A stretch of DNA of 64,000 nucleotides from Candidatus Uhrbacteria bacterium (GTDB lineage: Bacteria > Patescibacteriota > Patescibacteriia > 2-12-FULL-60-25). The notes beneath the pieces were generated by a model that was not told the DNA's origin, ran no database searches, and saw nothing but the letters and a program-made list of their open reading frames with translations. Positions 31,534-39,922 of this stretch are shown here, in pieces. Location of the stretch: positions 1-64,000 of the forward strand of contig JACRQE010000003.1 of NCBI GenBank assembly GCA_016222815.1. Reading direction: 5' to 3'. The first letter of the stretch is position 1. Each line of letters opens with the position of its first letter. Made by a program: the position numbers and the translations under genes.

Positions 31534-31588
31534 TCTTTGTTCAGTGAATGCCGTATTTCCTCCACCAACCGGACAAGAAGGATAAAAA

Positions 31589-32182
31589 ATGTGCCAGGAA
31601 TGTGAAGACAAGAAGAACGAACTTTTCAACCGGCGTGAGTCTCTAGTGTATCCTCCGGAAGCCATTCCCGAGGTGCGCCGGATTGACGTCTGCGTCTGCC
31701 AGGAAACTGGTCAGTTGCAGCACATGTTCGAGGGCTTAGCGGCCCACACGTTTTGCCAGGACATCGCATGCAAAGCGTGTCTCGATGAGCTGAAGTTTCG
31801 TCCCATGTGTTGGGATGAGCTCGAGCACGCCGAAGCGACTACCGGGGACGCGAGAATGTGGCTCGAAGCCCACAAGCGCCACCTGGCCAAGAAGCTTGCG
31901 GACGCCGCCAAGCAGGAGCTTCTCCTCCAGGCACGAATCGCCGAGGAAGAGGATTTCATGCGTCGCATCGACGCTGCCCAGGCGAAGATGCTCTCGGTCG
32001 TGAAGTCTGCTGACGAGTGCATGCGCGCCGGCCGCAGGTTCGACCGCGGCATCTACAATGAGCTCGTCCGTCAATCGCGCATGAAGATGCCGACGGTGCG
32101 GAGCGAACTCGAGAAGTGGCTCAAGCGGGCGATTTCCATCGCCGAACGAGCCGAGGTAGCTACTGCCTCGCGCGCGGCCTAA
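31589..32182 (+). CDS. Hypothetical protein with Cys-rich N-terminus, 197 aa
   Basis: No family is recognised. The first 65 residues carry MCQECEDKK, DVCVCQETG and FCQDIACKACLDE, seven to eight Cys in pairs, which suggests one or two zinc or disulfide sites. The remaining ~130 residues are a long charged helical region (KKLADAAKQELLLQARIAEE) with coiled-coil character. AGAAGGA lies about 6 bases before the ATG. A single-gene unit with promoter and terminator. Confidence 0.7.
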   Translation: MCQECEDKKNELFNRRESLVYPPEAIPEVRRIDVCVCQETGQLQHMFEGLAAHTFCQDIACKACLDELKFRPMCWDELEHAEATTGDARMWLEAHKRHLAKKLADAAKQELLLQARIAEEEDFMRRIDAAQAKMLSVVKSADECMRAGRRFDRGIYNELVRQSRMKMPTVRSELEKWLKRAISIAERAEVATASRAA

Positions 32183-32200
32183 CCGACCGCACCCCAACGA

Positions 32201-32244
32201 AGACCGCACCCTGTGCGCGCTTCATCTCTCGGGGTGCGGTCTTT
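32201..32244 (+). terminator. Terminator of Cys-rich orphan gene
   Basis: AGACCGCACCC and GGGTGCGGTCT across a 20-base loop, followed by TTTG. Confidence 0.8.
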
Positions 32245-32272
32245 GTATTTATGCGGAGGATGCTTTCAACCT

Positions 32273-32506
32273 TTAGTTTTTTCCCGCGTCCCATCCGGCT
32301 ACATTCGGTGGATCAATTTGGAGGAAACGGCACATGCTGGTGGGAAAGTTGAATTGTTTATACGTCACCCACTCTCCTCCTTGGAGTTTGCAGGTTATCC
32401 TATTGGTCGGAAACTCGATGAACGTAAAGTGATAAGCCGCGTAGAGCGCGATGCCCGCCACGATCACGGATAGGCCGATGAGGAATATCTTGATATTTTT
32501 CTTCAT
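32273..32506 (-). CDS. Small single-pass membrane protein, 77 aa
   Basis: A lysine-flanked membrane helix (KIFLIGLSVIVAGIALYAAY) is followed by a short outer domain with two Cys framing GG and aromatic residues (TCKLQGGEWVTYKQF, SMCRF), probably a disulfide. Short proteins with a 'C.LQGG.W...C' outer segment are frequent in CPR genomes. No function is known. It is more AT-rich than its neighbours. Confidence 0.6.
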   Translation of the reverse strand: MKKNIKIFLIGLSVIVAGIALYAAYHFTFIEFPTNRITCKLQGGEWVTYKQFNFPTSMCRFLQIDPPNVAGWDAGKN

Positions 32507-32601
32507 AAATTTAAATATTTATTGCCATTCTATAGCTGATGCGAATATAACGCAAAATGACGCCTCCTAGTGACACTCCCTTGACATGTGGATTGTTATT
32601 C

Positions 32602-32630
32602 TTGTTTACCCTTTGAAAATGGGCTATTCT
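32602..32630 (+). promoter_or_regulatory. Possible promoter of the HU gene
   Basis: TTGTTT, a 17-base spacer and TATTCT. A TTGACA lies 21 bases further up. The leader would be about 90 bases, unusually long for a core gene here. Confidence 0.45.
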
Positions 32631-32728
32631 GTGGCTTGTTGTTAATAACTCACGGGATTCCGGCATTCGGCATCATCCCACAGGATGTGTTGGATGCTCG
32701 AGAAATCCTCATTTTTCCAAGCATTTCT

Positions 32729-33010
32729 ATGGCAAAGATGACTAAAGCCCAGATAATTCGCGAATTGGCCGACAAGTCCGGCCACTCTAAGAAGGACATC
32801 GAGACCTTACTCGACATGCTGACCACGCTGGCCTACAAGCAGGTCAAATCCTCCGGCGAGTTCTTGGTCCCGGGCTTCGGCAAGATGGTCAAGATGCAAC
32901 GCAAGGCGCGCCAGGGCCGCAACCCGGCCACGGGTCAGACCATCACCATCCCGGCAAAGACGGTGGTCAAGTTCCGCTTGGCCAAGGCTGCCAAGGAAGC
33001 GGTGCTGTAA
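32729..33010 (+). CDS. HU/IHF-family DNA-binding protein
   Basis: This 93-aa nucleoid protein has MTKAQIIRELADKSGHSKKD at the N-terminus, the dimer core GEFLVPGFGKMVKMQRKARQ, and the DNA-binding arm tip RNPATGQTITIPAKTVVKFR with the intercalating Pro in RNPATG. The arm and C-terminal helix are complete. The first ATG (MAKMTKAQ) is used; a second lies three codons in. It is followed by a perfect GTAG palindrome. Confidence 0.93.
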   Translation: MAKMTKAQIIRELADKSGHSKKDIETLLDMLTTLAYKQVKSSGEFLVPGFGKMVKMQRKARQGRNPATGQTITIPAKTVVKFRLAKAAKEAVL

Positions 33011-33030
33011 TCAAGGAATTGATTTTTCCG

Positions 33031-33066
33031 GTAGGGGCGGTCCGGTGAACACCGGACCGCCCCTAC
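33031..33066. repeat. GTAG REP-like palindrome, perfect copy
   Basis: GTAGGGGCGGTCCGGTG, AA, and its exact reverse complement ending CCCCTAC: a 17-bp perfect stem, the best-preserved copy in the window. Confidence 0.9.
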
Positions 33067-33104
33067 TTTTATTCACGGCGTTTTTCCTCTACCATGTCTC
33101 CGTT

Positions 33105-33623
33105 ATGCCTGACGTCATTGGCGCCTTCGCTCCCCGGAGGCCGCGAGTCCCGGAAAACCAAGAAGCTCCATTGCGCGAAGTCCACGCCGAGTTCGTGTCC
33201 CTGGGCGGCGCCGTCATCTTGAGCGTCTGCATCATCCTCACTCTGGTCACGGCCATGTCGTTCTTGCTGCCTGCGGTCAGCGACCTGCAGCGCGTCATCC
33301 TCTTGATCTTGAGTTTCATCTGCTGGGTCTATCTCCTGGACAGCGTGACCGAAAAACTCCGGCTTGATGATGAGGCTATCGAATTCCGTTCCTTATTGAG
33401 CCGTCGCCGTACGTACCAGGTGTCAGAACTCGAAGCCGTGCTCCTCATCCATGAAGGTTTCAACCTCGAGAGGGGCTTCGAATCCGTGGAGTTCCGCCGC
33501 GTCGGCCGACGTCCGGACAGGATCGCACTCGGTCCGTGCTGGCAGCGCAATAAGCTCGAACGCCTGATGCGTTCCGTCGAGTTGGAGCTGAACGATCCGC
33601 ATCTCCTCGAGGAGGTGAGGTGA
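33105..33623 (+). CDS. Membrane protein with PH-like domain, 172 aa
   Basis: Two adjacent membrane helices (GGAVILSVCIILTLVTAM and VILLILSFICWVYLLDSV) are followed by a ~90-residue soluble part reading LRLDDEAIEFRSLLSRRRTY and QVSELEAVLLIHEGFNLERG. This alternation is like bacterial PH (bPH2/YdbT-type) domains behind a hairpin of helices. The fold call is tentative. No SD is at MPDVIG; the gene lies 10 bases before the LOG-family gene and is probably cotranscribed with it. Confidence 0.65.
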   Translation: MPDVIGAFAPRRPRVPENQEAPLREVHAEFVSLGGAVILSVCIILTLVTAMSFLLPAVSDLQRVILLILSFICWVYLLDSVTEKLRLDDEAIEFRSLLSRRRTYQVSELEAVLLIHEGFNLERGFESVEFRRVGRRPDRIALGPCWQRNKLERLMRSVELELNDPHLLEEVR

Positions 33624-33633
33624 AATAAAAAAT

Positions 33634-34404
33634 ATGCCAATAAAAAAACCTAAAGCACAGACAGCGAAACCAAAAAGCAAATCCGGTAAATCCGCGGCAG
33701 GCAAGCACTACCTGGGCTGGTTGGATGCACCAACCGGCGAAGCTCCCCAGATGACCGATGCCGCCTTCACCAAAGGGATCAATTGGAAAATCTTCCGCAT
33801 CATGGCCGAGTTCATCGAAGGTTTCGAGTTCCTGTCCAAGCTCAAGAAGGAAGTCACTATCTTCGGCAGTGCGCGTTCGACATCCAATAACAGGTATTAC
33901 AAGATCGCCAAGGAACTGGGTTATAAGCTCGGCAAGAAGGGCTACACCGTAATCACAGGCGGCGGTCCGGGCATGATGGAGGCGGCTAACTGGGGTGCGA
34001 CAGAGGCTGGTGCCGAATCAGTAGGCTTGGACATCGAACTTACCTCGGCGCAGCGGCGCAATCAGTTCGTCTCCAAGGCCATCGGTTTCCACTATTTCTT
34101 CACCCGCAAGGTCATGCTTTCGGCATCTGCCCAGGCTTACATTTACTTCCCAGGCGGTTTCGGGACTATGGACGAAATGACCGAAATGGTGACCCTGATC
34201 CAGACGAATAAGATTCCGCGCAACGTCCCGGTCATCCTTGTCGGCAAGGATTTCTGGACTCCGTTTCTCGACTGGGTGAACCGCACGATGTGCGAGGAAC
34301 AGCGTTTCATCGACAAAGAAGAAGTCGCCATCATGCAGGTGGTTGATACCGCAGATGAAGCCATCAGGATTATCGACAGGACCCGCGAACGTCCGTTCGG
34401 ATAG
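33634..34404 (+). CDS. LOG / TIGR00730 family protein (Rossmann nucleotide-binding)
   Basis: In this 256-aa protein a basic N-terminal tail precedes a Rossmann domain with VTIFGSARSTSNNRYY, GYTVITGGGPGMMEAANWGA and the signature YFPGGFGTMDEMTEMVTLIQ (PGGxGTxxE). Plant and bacterial LOG proteins are cytokinin-nucleoside 5'-monophosphate phosphoribohydrolases, and many bacterial members are annotated as 'lysine decarboxylases' in error. A nucleotide phosphoribohydrolase role is likely but the substrate is unknown. Confidence 0.88.
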   Translation: MPIKKPKAQTAKPKSKSGKSAAGKHYLGWLDAPTGEAPQMTDAAFTKGINWKIFRIMAEFIEGFEFLSKLKKEVTIFGSARSTSNNRYYKIAKELGYKLGKKGYTVITGGGPGMMEAANWGATEAGAESVGLDIELTSAQRRNQFVSKAIGFHYFFTRKVMLSASAQAYIYFPGGFGTMDEMTEMVTLIQTNKIPRNVPVILVGKDFWTPFLDWVNRTMCEEQRFIDKEEVAIMQVVDTADEAIRIIDRTRERPFG

Positions 34405-34430
34405 AAAAATCACCCCGGTTCCTAAATCCA

Positions 34431-34531
34431 CCACCCCCGACCCCTCCTAAACCAGGAGGGGAGTCAGTCAGAACCCTCCTTGTGAAAGGGGGCGGGCCAC
34501 GTCGCTCGCGAGCGACGTGGCAGGGGGATTA
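34431..34531. repeat. Complex palindromic spacer element
   Basis: It contains CCCCTCCT/AGGAGGGG and a perfect 13-bp palindrome built on GCCACGTCGCTCG. An ACCCTCCTTGTGAAAGGGGG string links them. It fills the spacer between the LOG gene and the malic enzyme gene; only this copy is seen here. Confidence 0.6.
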
Positions 34532-34542
34532 CACATGTATTT

Positions 34543-35688
34543 ATGAAAACCACTGACATCGCCAAAAAATCCCTGGCACTCCATGCCAAGCTCAAAGGAA
34601 AGATTTCCATCGTCTCCAAACAGCCCATCGAAAAGCGTGAGGACCTCTCGCTCGTCTACACTCCCGGCGTAGGCGCGGTCTCTTCGGCTATCGCCAAGGA
34701 TCCGAAGCTCGCGGACAAATACACCTGGCGCCGCAACCTCGTTGCCGTGGTCTCAGATGGTTCCGCTGTCCTCGGCCTCGGCAACATCGGTCCGCTTGCC
34801 GCTTTGCCCGTCATGGAAGGCAAGTGCGCCATCTTCAAACGCTTCGCCGGCATCGACGCTGTACCCATCGTCCTCTCCACGCAAGATCCTGACGAAATCG
34901 TGCGCACCGTCCAAAATCTCGAACCCTCGTTTGGCGCCATCCAACTCGAAGATATTTCCGCGCCGCGCTGTTTCGAGATCGAGAAGCGCCTGTCCGAATC
35001 GCTCAAGATCCCTTGCATGCACGACGACCAGCACGGCACGGCCATCGTGGCTTTAGCCGGCATCCTGAACGCCATGAAAGTCACGCGTCGCGCCGACAAA
35101 ACCAAGATGAAAATCGTGGTGAACGGCGCCGGCGCCGCCGGATTTGCCATCGCGCGCCTCCTCTCGGTCGCCGGCTTCAAGCGCATCGTGGTCTGCGACC
35201 GTGAAGGCGCGATACATAGGGGGCGTTTGGGGCTCAATCAGTCAAAGCAAGCTCTGCTCAAATTCACGAATCCAAAATCCGAGAACGGGAATCTCTCCGA
35301 GGTCATCCGAGGCGCCGACGTGCTCATCGGAGTCTCCGGACCCAAGACCGTCACGCCGGATATGGTCAGGTCTATGGCGCCGAAGCCAATCGTCTTCGCC
35401 ATGGCCAATCCCGTGCCCGAGATTATGCCTGATGAGGCTCTCGCGGCCGGTGCCGCCGTCGTAGCCAGCGGCCGCAGCGACTTCCCGAACCAGGTCAATA
35501 ACGCGCTCGTCTATCCCGGACTCTTCCGCGGTATGTTGGACAAGCGCGTGACTAAAGTCGACGACAAAATCAAACTCCGCGCCGCCCATGCCCTGGCCGG
35601 TTTCGTCAAAAAACCCATGGCCGATAAGATCATCCCATCCATCTTCGAGAAAGGTTTGCATCAAACCATAGCCAAGAGCGTGAAATAA
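34543..35688 (+). CDS. NAD(P)-dependent malic enzyme
   Basis: This 381-aa short form catalyses malate to pyruvate plus CO2 with NAD(P)H. Visible are LVYTPGVGAVSSAIAKDP with the catalytic Tyr, VSDGSAVLGLGNIGP, the metal-site LEDISAPRCFEIE, HDDQHGTAIVALAG, the dinucleotide fold VVNGAGAAGFAIARLL, and MANPVPEIMPDEA. No phosphotransacetylase tail is present. In a genome with a PEP-synthase-like operon and few pathways, it may be one of few links between C4 and C3 acids. Confidence 0.94.
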   Translation: MKTTDIAKKSLALHAKLKGKISIVSKQPIEKREDLSLVYTPGVGAVSSAIAKDPKLADKYTWRRNLVAVVSDGSAVLGLGNIGPLAALPVMEGKCAIFKRFAGIDAVPIVLSTQDPDEIVRTVQNLEPSFGAIQLEDISAPRCFEIEKRLSESLKIPCMHDDQHGTAIVALAGILNAMKVTRRADKTKMKIVVNGAGAAGFAIARLLSVAGFKRIVVCDREGAIHRGRLGLNQSKQALLKFTNPKSENGNLSEVIRGADVLIGVSGPKTVTPDMVRSMAPKPIVFAMANPVPEIMPDEALAAGAAVVASGRSDFPNQVNNALVYPGLFRGMLDKRVTKVDDKIKLRAAHALAGFVKKPMADKIIPSIFEKGLHQTIAKSVK

Positions 35689-35702
35689 AGAACGTGATAT
35701 CT

Positions 35703-35734
35703 AAAAACCCTACATTAGCCGATGTAGGGTTTTT
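35703..35734 (+). terminator. Terminator of malic enzyme gene
   Basis: AAAAACCCTACAT and ATGTAGGGTTTTT. Confidence 0.9.
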
Positions 35735-35747
35735 GTTTTTGGACGGT

Positions 35748-35776
35748 TTGACAATCACCGAAAAACAGTCTAAAGA
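35748..35776 (+). promoter_or_regulatory. Promoter of SspB-like gene
   Basis: TTGACA, a 17-base spacer and TAAAGA. Confidence 0.65.
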
Positions 35777-35820
35777 ATTCGTGTATTCCGACGAAACGTC
35801 CTTTGCTAGGAGACAATGTC

Positions 35821-36174
35821 ATGGGGAAGTGGTCGGCAAAAAAAGAAGTCGCAATCGAGATGCTGCAGCGCTCCGATGTCTTCATCCATCTCGACCCGCG
35901 TCAGAGCGGCGTCGTGGTCCCGCCGCAGTACAGACGAGGCCCGCATCTCATCCTGGAGATCGGCCTCAACATGCGTGTCCCGATCCCGGACCTGAAAATC
36001 GGCAAGAAGGGGATCAAGTGCACCTTGAGCTTCAACCGCACGCCGTTCTTCTGCATCATCCCATGGAAGAGCGTCTACGCCCTTGTGGACCAGAACAGTA
36101 GGGGCATGATCTGGCATGAGGATATGCCGCCCGAGATGGCGGTCCGCAAACCCAGCAACAACCTCCTCAACTGA
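35821..36174 (+). CDS. SspB-like ClpXP adaptor domain protein
   Basis: In this 117-aa protein the series VFIHLDPRQSGVVVPPQYRR, LILEIGLNMRVPIPDLKIGK, IKCTLSFNRTPFFCIIPWKS and RGMIWHEDMPPEM follows the SspB family: 'hlD.r..gV.VP', a paired strand, 'lsF.g.pf...VPw.AV' and 'G..W.ED.PPE'. SspB delivers ssrA-tagged proteins to ClpXP. The acidic ClpX-binding tail of E. coli SspB is not evident, so ClpX docking is uncertain. AGGAG sits 8-9 bases before the ATG. A single-gene cassette. Confidence 0.65.
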   Translation: MGKWSAKKEVAIEMLQRSDVFIHLDPRQSGVVVPPQYRRGPHLILEIGLNMRVPIPDLKIGKKGIKCTLSFNRTPFFCIIPWKSVYALVDQNSRGMIWHEDMPPEMAVRKPSNNLLN

Positions 36175-36201
36175 AGCGTCGTCCAGGTCGCTCCAACCAA
36201 A

Positions 36202-36229
36202 AACCCCTCGCCATTCCTGACGAGGGGTT
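36202..36229. terminator. Terminator between SspB-like gene and rpmB
   Basis: AACCCCTCG and CGAGGGGTT, convergent position. Confidence 0.75.
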
Positions 36230-36247
36230 ATTCGATATCCGAGTTGG

Positions 36248-36505
36248 TTATTTTACGCCTTTCTTGGCCGCACGCTCGACGCGTTTCGCCTGTTTCTTCT
36301 GCTTCAGGGTCGGGATTTCGCCGCTCATCACCTTGGCCAGGCGTTTGATGGATTTCAGTGTCCGGGCCGAGATGCGGATGCGCTTACCGTCAATCTTGAT
36401 GGTCTGCAAATTCACGTCTTGGCGACGTTTGCTGGCGATATTGGAGTGGCTGCGCGAATGGCCGAAATTGGCGCCGCGTCCGGTAAGTTGGTCTATTTTG
36501 CTCAT
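36248..36505 (-). CDS. rpmB: Ribosomal protein bL28
   Basis: This 85-aa protein reads MSKIDQLTGRGANFGHSRSH, then SNIASKRRQDVNLQTIKIDG and RIRISARTLKSIKRL: the bL28 core (tGk....gn.vSHs....rr..pNlq..r....g....v.vs...l). No zinc Cys pairs. It stands apart from the main ribosomal cluster. Confidence 0.93.
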   Translation of the reverse strand: MSKIDQLTGRGANFGHSRSHSNIASKRRQDVNLQTIKIDGKRIRISARTLKSIKRLAKVMSGEIPTLKQKKQAKRVERAAKKGVK

Positions 36506-36528
36506 ACTGGTAATTTAGGTATGGCCGA

Positions 36529-36557
36529 ATGCTACACGAATAAGCTATTCTTGGCAA
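36529..36557 (-). promoter_or_regulatory. Promoter of rpmB
   Basis: On the minus strand TTGCCA, a 17-base spacer and TAGCAT. Confidence 0.5.
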
Positions 36558-36563
36558 GACCTT

Positions 36564-37214
36564 ATGTTCACCCTCCTCTTCAACGAACCGCTTGTCTTCT
36601 TCACCTGGGTTTTGGCGTTCCTCATCGCGCTTTCGGTGCATGAATTCTCGCATGCTTTGGTCGGAAACCTGTTGGGCGACAGTACGGCCAAGCGCCTGGG
36701 CCGATTGACGCTCAATCCCGCGGCCCACATCGATTGGATCGGCCTCATAGCTGTCCTGCTAATCGGCTTCGGCTGGGGCAAGCCAGTTCCCTATAATCCG
36801 TACAGCCTCAAGTGGCCGAAGTGGGGACCGGTCTTCATCGCTTTCGCCGGTCCTGTAAGCAACCTCATCTTCGCATCCGTCTCACTGCTCCTCCTGTCCG
36901 TCTTCGGACCAAGTCTTGGCTTCAACAATCTTTTGACCATCTTCCTGCTCGTGAGCTCCCAGCTCAACGTCGCGCTTTTGGCGTTCAACCTCATCCCGCT
37001 GCCGCCGCTCGACGGCTCAAAGGTCCTCCTGGCCATTTTTGACGGACCGCAGTACGCGGCGTTCCGTTTCAAACTTGAGGCACAGGGCCCGTACTTTTTG
37101 CTCATGCTGATCTTCGCTGATTCATTCTTGCATCTGGGATTATTCTCCGGTCTGATCCGCTTGGTTTGGAATCTTCTGGGTTACGTCTTTCCCATACCTG
37201 CCTTCCTCCTATGA
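36564..37214 (+). CDS. Site-2 protease (peptidase M50) family
   Basis: In this 216-aa polytopic membrane metalloprotease the zinc motif is ALSVHEFSHALVGNLLGD (HExxH) and the second motif is FNLIPLPPLDGSKVLLA, supplying the Asp ligand. No PDZ domain is present, as in the compact FliR/YwhC-like subgroup. It probably cleaves membrane proteins within the bilayer; target unknown. The stop overlaps the start of the next gene (ATGA). Confidence 0.92.
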   Translation: MFTLLFNEPLVFFTWVLAFLIALSVHEFSHALVGNLLGDSTAKRLGRLTLNPAAHIDWIGLIAVLLIGFGWGKPVPYNPYSLKWPKWGPVFIAFAGPVSNLIFASVSLLLLSVFGPSLGFNNLLTIFLLVSSQLNVALLAFNLIPLPPLDGSKVLLAIFDGPQYAAFRFKLEAQGPYFLLMLIFADSFLHLGLFSGLIRLVWNLLGYVFPIPAFLL

Positions 37215-38782
37215 AACTCTGGCCCGAAACCCGTCGCACCGCCGATCTCACCGGACTGCTCATCTCATGGCTCGGCCTGTCGTTGGCCGTGCCTTTGGTG
37301 ATCGGTTTCTTGACCCGCGTCGGTCCGCCGCCGCTGTCCGAGATCCTCTTCAGGACTGCACCTGATCTGGGTTTGGGCATGGTCATCTCGGCCGTGGTCC
37401 TCATCCTGTTGAACCGTTCGCGCAGCGAGCACGCCGCCATGTCCGCGGTTTGGCTGGCTATGTCCGCGGCCGTCGCGGTCTTCGTTTTCTCCCTCACTAA
37501 AGCCTGGGATTCGACCTACGCATTCGCCGTCCTCAAACCCGGCGAAGCCGTCATCTCCATCTTGAGCCTTGGTTTCTGGCCAATGCATTATGGACCGTAT
37601 GTCTTGGACCGGTTCTTCCCCTTGGCTTTCGCCCTCGGTACGGCTTTCATCCTCTGGAGGCAAAAACAGGCCATACTCCGCATCCTCGCTTCGGCCCTGA
37701 CCGTTTATCTAAGCTCCGCCTTCCTCTCCAACTGCTTGTCATGGATCTCCGCCGTGCTCGCCAAGTCTAGGGATACGGTTCTCGAAGATGTCCAAGATGT
37801 CTATCGCATCCTTGTCTCGGTGCAGAGCGGGGGATATTGGGTCAGCGGCCAGGCCGAACGCTTCTTCGCGGCCACCGGCCATCAGGCTGAAACCGGACTC
37901 ATGGCCGCCCGTGCCGCCGTGCTCTTCCTGGCCGCCGGTCTCATCCTGCTCGGACTTGCCTGGCGTCGGCTCGCGGCTTTCAAGCTATTGGCTAAGCGTT
38001 TCATCACCCTTGAAGCCACGGTCACGGTCACTGTCTTGTGCATCGGTTTGGGTATCGGCTGGATCGGTCGTTCCCTTGATCGTTCATATACCAATCTCCT
38101 GTCCACGGTCGTCTTGGCTGTTTCGGCCTTGGCTTGGGTCTATTGGCGGCGTTTCGGCTCCGATCTCGAAAACCTGTCCCAAGACGAATTACGCAGTCCG
38201 CATCTGCCTCTTCCGTCAGGCGCGGTCGCTCCACATGACCTAGAAGATGCCGGTTCCATCCTCCTGGTCGTCGCCTTGTTCGGCTCTTCGCTGTTGGGTT
38301 GGCCGGTCTTCGCCGGATTCGCGGCCGCGACATTTTTTGCCTGGTGCTCATCTCGCAGCGGTTTGGGTTGGGGGACCGGCTTGGTCAGCCAGTTGGCCGT
38401 CTTCTCTGTCACGTTTTTGTCCCTGGGCCAGGCTGGGTTAGCTTTCGGCTTACGGAATTCCGCTTTAGCCGGTTGGCAGGTTTGGGCGCTCTTCGGCGCA
38501 GCTTTGCTCGGCGGCTCCGTCCTCTTGGTCAATGGACTCAAAAACCAGGCCTTGTCGCGAACCTGGTCTATGGCTCTACCGTCAGCAGGCATCCTCGTCC
38601 CGCTCCTCGTGATCCGCCAACCTGTGCTTTGGGGCCTGGGTATCGCCGCTATCTTCATCCAGCTCGCCATCGGCTACAAGCCTGCTTGGTATTCGCGCTT
38701 TGCCCTACTCCCGACCTTCGTCCTGCTCGTGGTTTTTGCGGTTTTTAGCGTTTTCTGGCCCACGCTCTGGATTACGTACTGA
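37211..38782 (+). CDS. Large polytopic membrane protein, unknown
   Basis: This 523-aa protein has about a dozen membrane helices (for example LTGLLISWLGLSLAVPLVIG and FAGFAAATFFAWCSSRSGLG). No recognised catalytic motif or family; a mid-protein soluble loop (DVQDVYRILVSVQSGGYW) separates two helix blocks. It starts with the ATGA overlap on the site-2 protease gene, so a joint role in membrane proteolysis or signalling is possible. It ends just before a GTAC repeat pair. Confidence 0.75.
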   Translation: MKLWPETRRTADLTGLLISWLGLSLAVPLVIGFLTRVGPPPLSEILFRTAPDLGLGMVISAVVLILLNRSRSEHAAMSAVWLAMSAAVAVFVFSLTKAWDSTYAFAVLKPGEAVISILSLGFWPMHYGPYVLDRFFPLAFALGTAFILWRQKQAILRILASALTVYLSSAFLSNCLSWISAVLAKSRDTVLEDVQDVYRILVSVQSGGYWVSGQAERFFAATGHQAETGLMAARAAVLFLAAGLILLGLAWRRLAAFKLLAKRFITLEATVTVTVLCIGLGIGWIGRSLDRSYTNLLSTVVLAVSALAWVYWRRFGSDLENLSQDELRSPHLPLPSGAVAPHDLEDAGSILLVVALFGSSLLGWPVFAGFAAATFFAWCSSRSGLGWGTGLVSQLAVFSVTFLSLGQAGLAFGLRNSALAGWQVWALFGAALLGGSVLLVNGLKNQALSRTWSMALPSAGILVPLLVIRQPVLWGLGIAAIFIQLAIGYKPAWYSRFALLPTFVLLVVFAVFSVFWPTLWITY

Positions 38783-38786
38783 CAAT

Positions 38787-38884
38787 GCGTACCGCGTACC
38801 GCGTACTTCGTACAGTGAAAAATGGCTGATAATGCTGTTTTTTCCGTTATGCCGAACGCGGCACGAGGTACGCGGTACGAGCGG
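38787..38884. repeat. GTACGCGGTACG element with inverted arms
   Basis: The left arm is GCGTACCGCGTACCGCGTAC plus TTCGTAC. The right arm is GCGGCACGAGGTACGCGGTA plus CGAG in opposite sense, separated by about 45 bases. It lies upstream of the rpsL promoter. Confidence 0.8.
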
Positions 38885-38898
38885 GAAGGGTCTCGGTC

Positions 38899-38928
38899 TT
38901 GACGTTCTACCGCTTTTATTGTTATATT
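38899..38928 (+). promoter_or_regulatory. Promoter of rpsL-rpsG-fusA region
   Basis: TTGACG, a 17-18 base spacer and TTATAT/TATATT. The leader is about 70 bases. Confidence 0.75.
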
Positions 38929-39004
38929 TTGCCCACATTTTAGTCGAACCCCCGTCTTTCACGCATTCGTGGCTGAGTGCCGTGCGACGCCAACTTCAAC
39001 CCAA

Positions 39005-39433
39005 ATGCCAAGCATCAACCAACTCGTCAAACATGGACGCCGCGCCCAGAAGGTAAAGTCCAAGAGCCCGGCCATGCAGTTCACTAACGATACCTTGCAC
39101 CGCAAGCGTACCGAGCTTTCCCGTGGCGCGCCGTTCAAACGCGGCGTGTGCACCAAGGTGACCACCATGACCCCCAAGAAACCGAACTCGGCGCTCCGGA
39201 AGATTTGCCGTGTCCGTCTTTCGAACGGCATGGAAGTCACTGCTTATATCCCGGGCGAAGGCCACAACCTGCAGGAGCACTCCATCGTGCTGTTGCGCGG
39301 CGGCCGCGTCAAAGATCTTCCAGGTGTGCGCTATCACGTCATCCGCGGTGTCTACGATACCCAGGGCGTCAAGGATCGCCGCCGCAGCCGTTCAGTCTAC
39401 GGTGCTAAGAAACCGAAGGAAGCTAAGAAATAA
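39005..39433 (+). CDS. rpsL: Ribosomal protein uS12
   Basis: This 142-aa protein starts [20 protein letters not shown]. The decoding-site loops [17 protein letters not shown] and [16 protein letters not shown] hold the conserved lysines and Pro linked to streptomycin and accuracy phenotypes. An insertion after position ~20 ([20 protein letters not shown]) replaces the usual short linker. First gene of the str operon; no SD. Confidence 0.97.
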   Translation: MPSINQLVKHGRRAQKVKSKSPAMQFTNDTLHRKRTELSRGAPFKRGVCTKVTTMTPKKPNSALRKICRVRLSNGMEVTAYIPGEGHNLQEHSIVLLRGGRVKDLPGVRYHVIRGVYDTQGVKDRRRSRSVYGAKKPKEAKK

Positions 39434-39438
39434 TATTT

Positions 39439-39909
39439 ATGCGCGGAAAGAAACAAGCACCAAAACGGAGGATCCTGCCTGATCCCAAATACGCCTCGCC
39501 ACTCGTGGCCAAGTTCATCAACTACGTGATGGAAGAGGGCAAAAAGTCCACGTCCCAAAAGATCGTGTACGCGGCTTTCCAAATCATGGAAGACAAGACC
39601 AAGAAGCCGGCCTTGGACGTGTTCAACGAAGCCATCAAGAACGTCTCGCCGCTCCTCGAGGTCAAATCCCGCCGTGTCGGTGGCGCCAACTACCAGATCC
39701 CGATCCAGGTCCGCGCCGAACGTCGCATGCAATTGGCGTTCCGCTGGCTCCTGGCCGCCGCCCGCTCCAAGAAGGGCAAGCCCATGGCCATCAAGCTCTC
39801 CAACGAACTCCTCGCCGCCGCCGAAAATCAGGGCGACGCCGTCAAAAAGAAGCAGGACGTCCAGCGCATGGCCGAGGCCAACCGCGCCTTCGCCCACTTC
39901 GCGCGCTAA
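39439..39909 (+). CDS. rpsG: Ribosomal protein uS7
   Basis: This 156-aa protein begins MRGKKQAPKRRILPDPKYAS, with KFINYVMEEGKKSTSQKIVY, the conserved VKSRRVGGANYQIPIQV and AFAHFAR at the end. It binds the head of 16S rRNA. It lies 5 bases after rpsL, as in most str operons. Confidence 0.97.
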   Translation: MRGKKQAPKRRILPDPKYASPLVAKFINYVMEEGKKSTSQKIVYAAFQIMEDKTKKPALDVFNEAIKNVSPLLEVKSRRVGGANYQIPIQVRAERRMQLAFRWLLAAARSKKGKPMAIKLSNELLAAAENQGDAVKKKQDVQRMAEANRAFAHFAR

Positions 39910-39922
39910 CCGCCATTCGGAT

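Noticed and set aside
3439-36174. A prophage or integron explanation for the many small orphan cassettes
   Set aside because: No integrase, attC-like 59-base elements, phage structural genes or terminase were found; the cassettes alternate in strand and are mixed with core genes.
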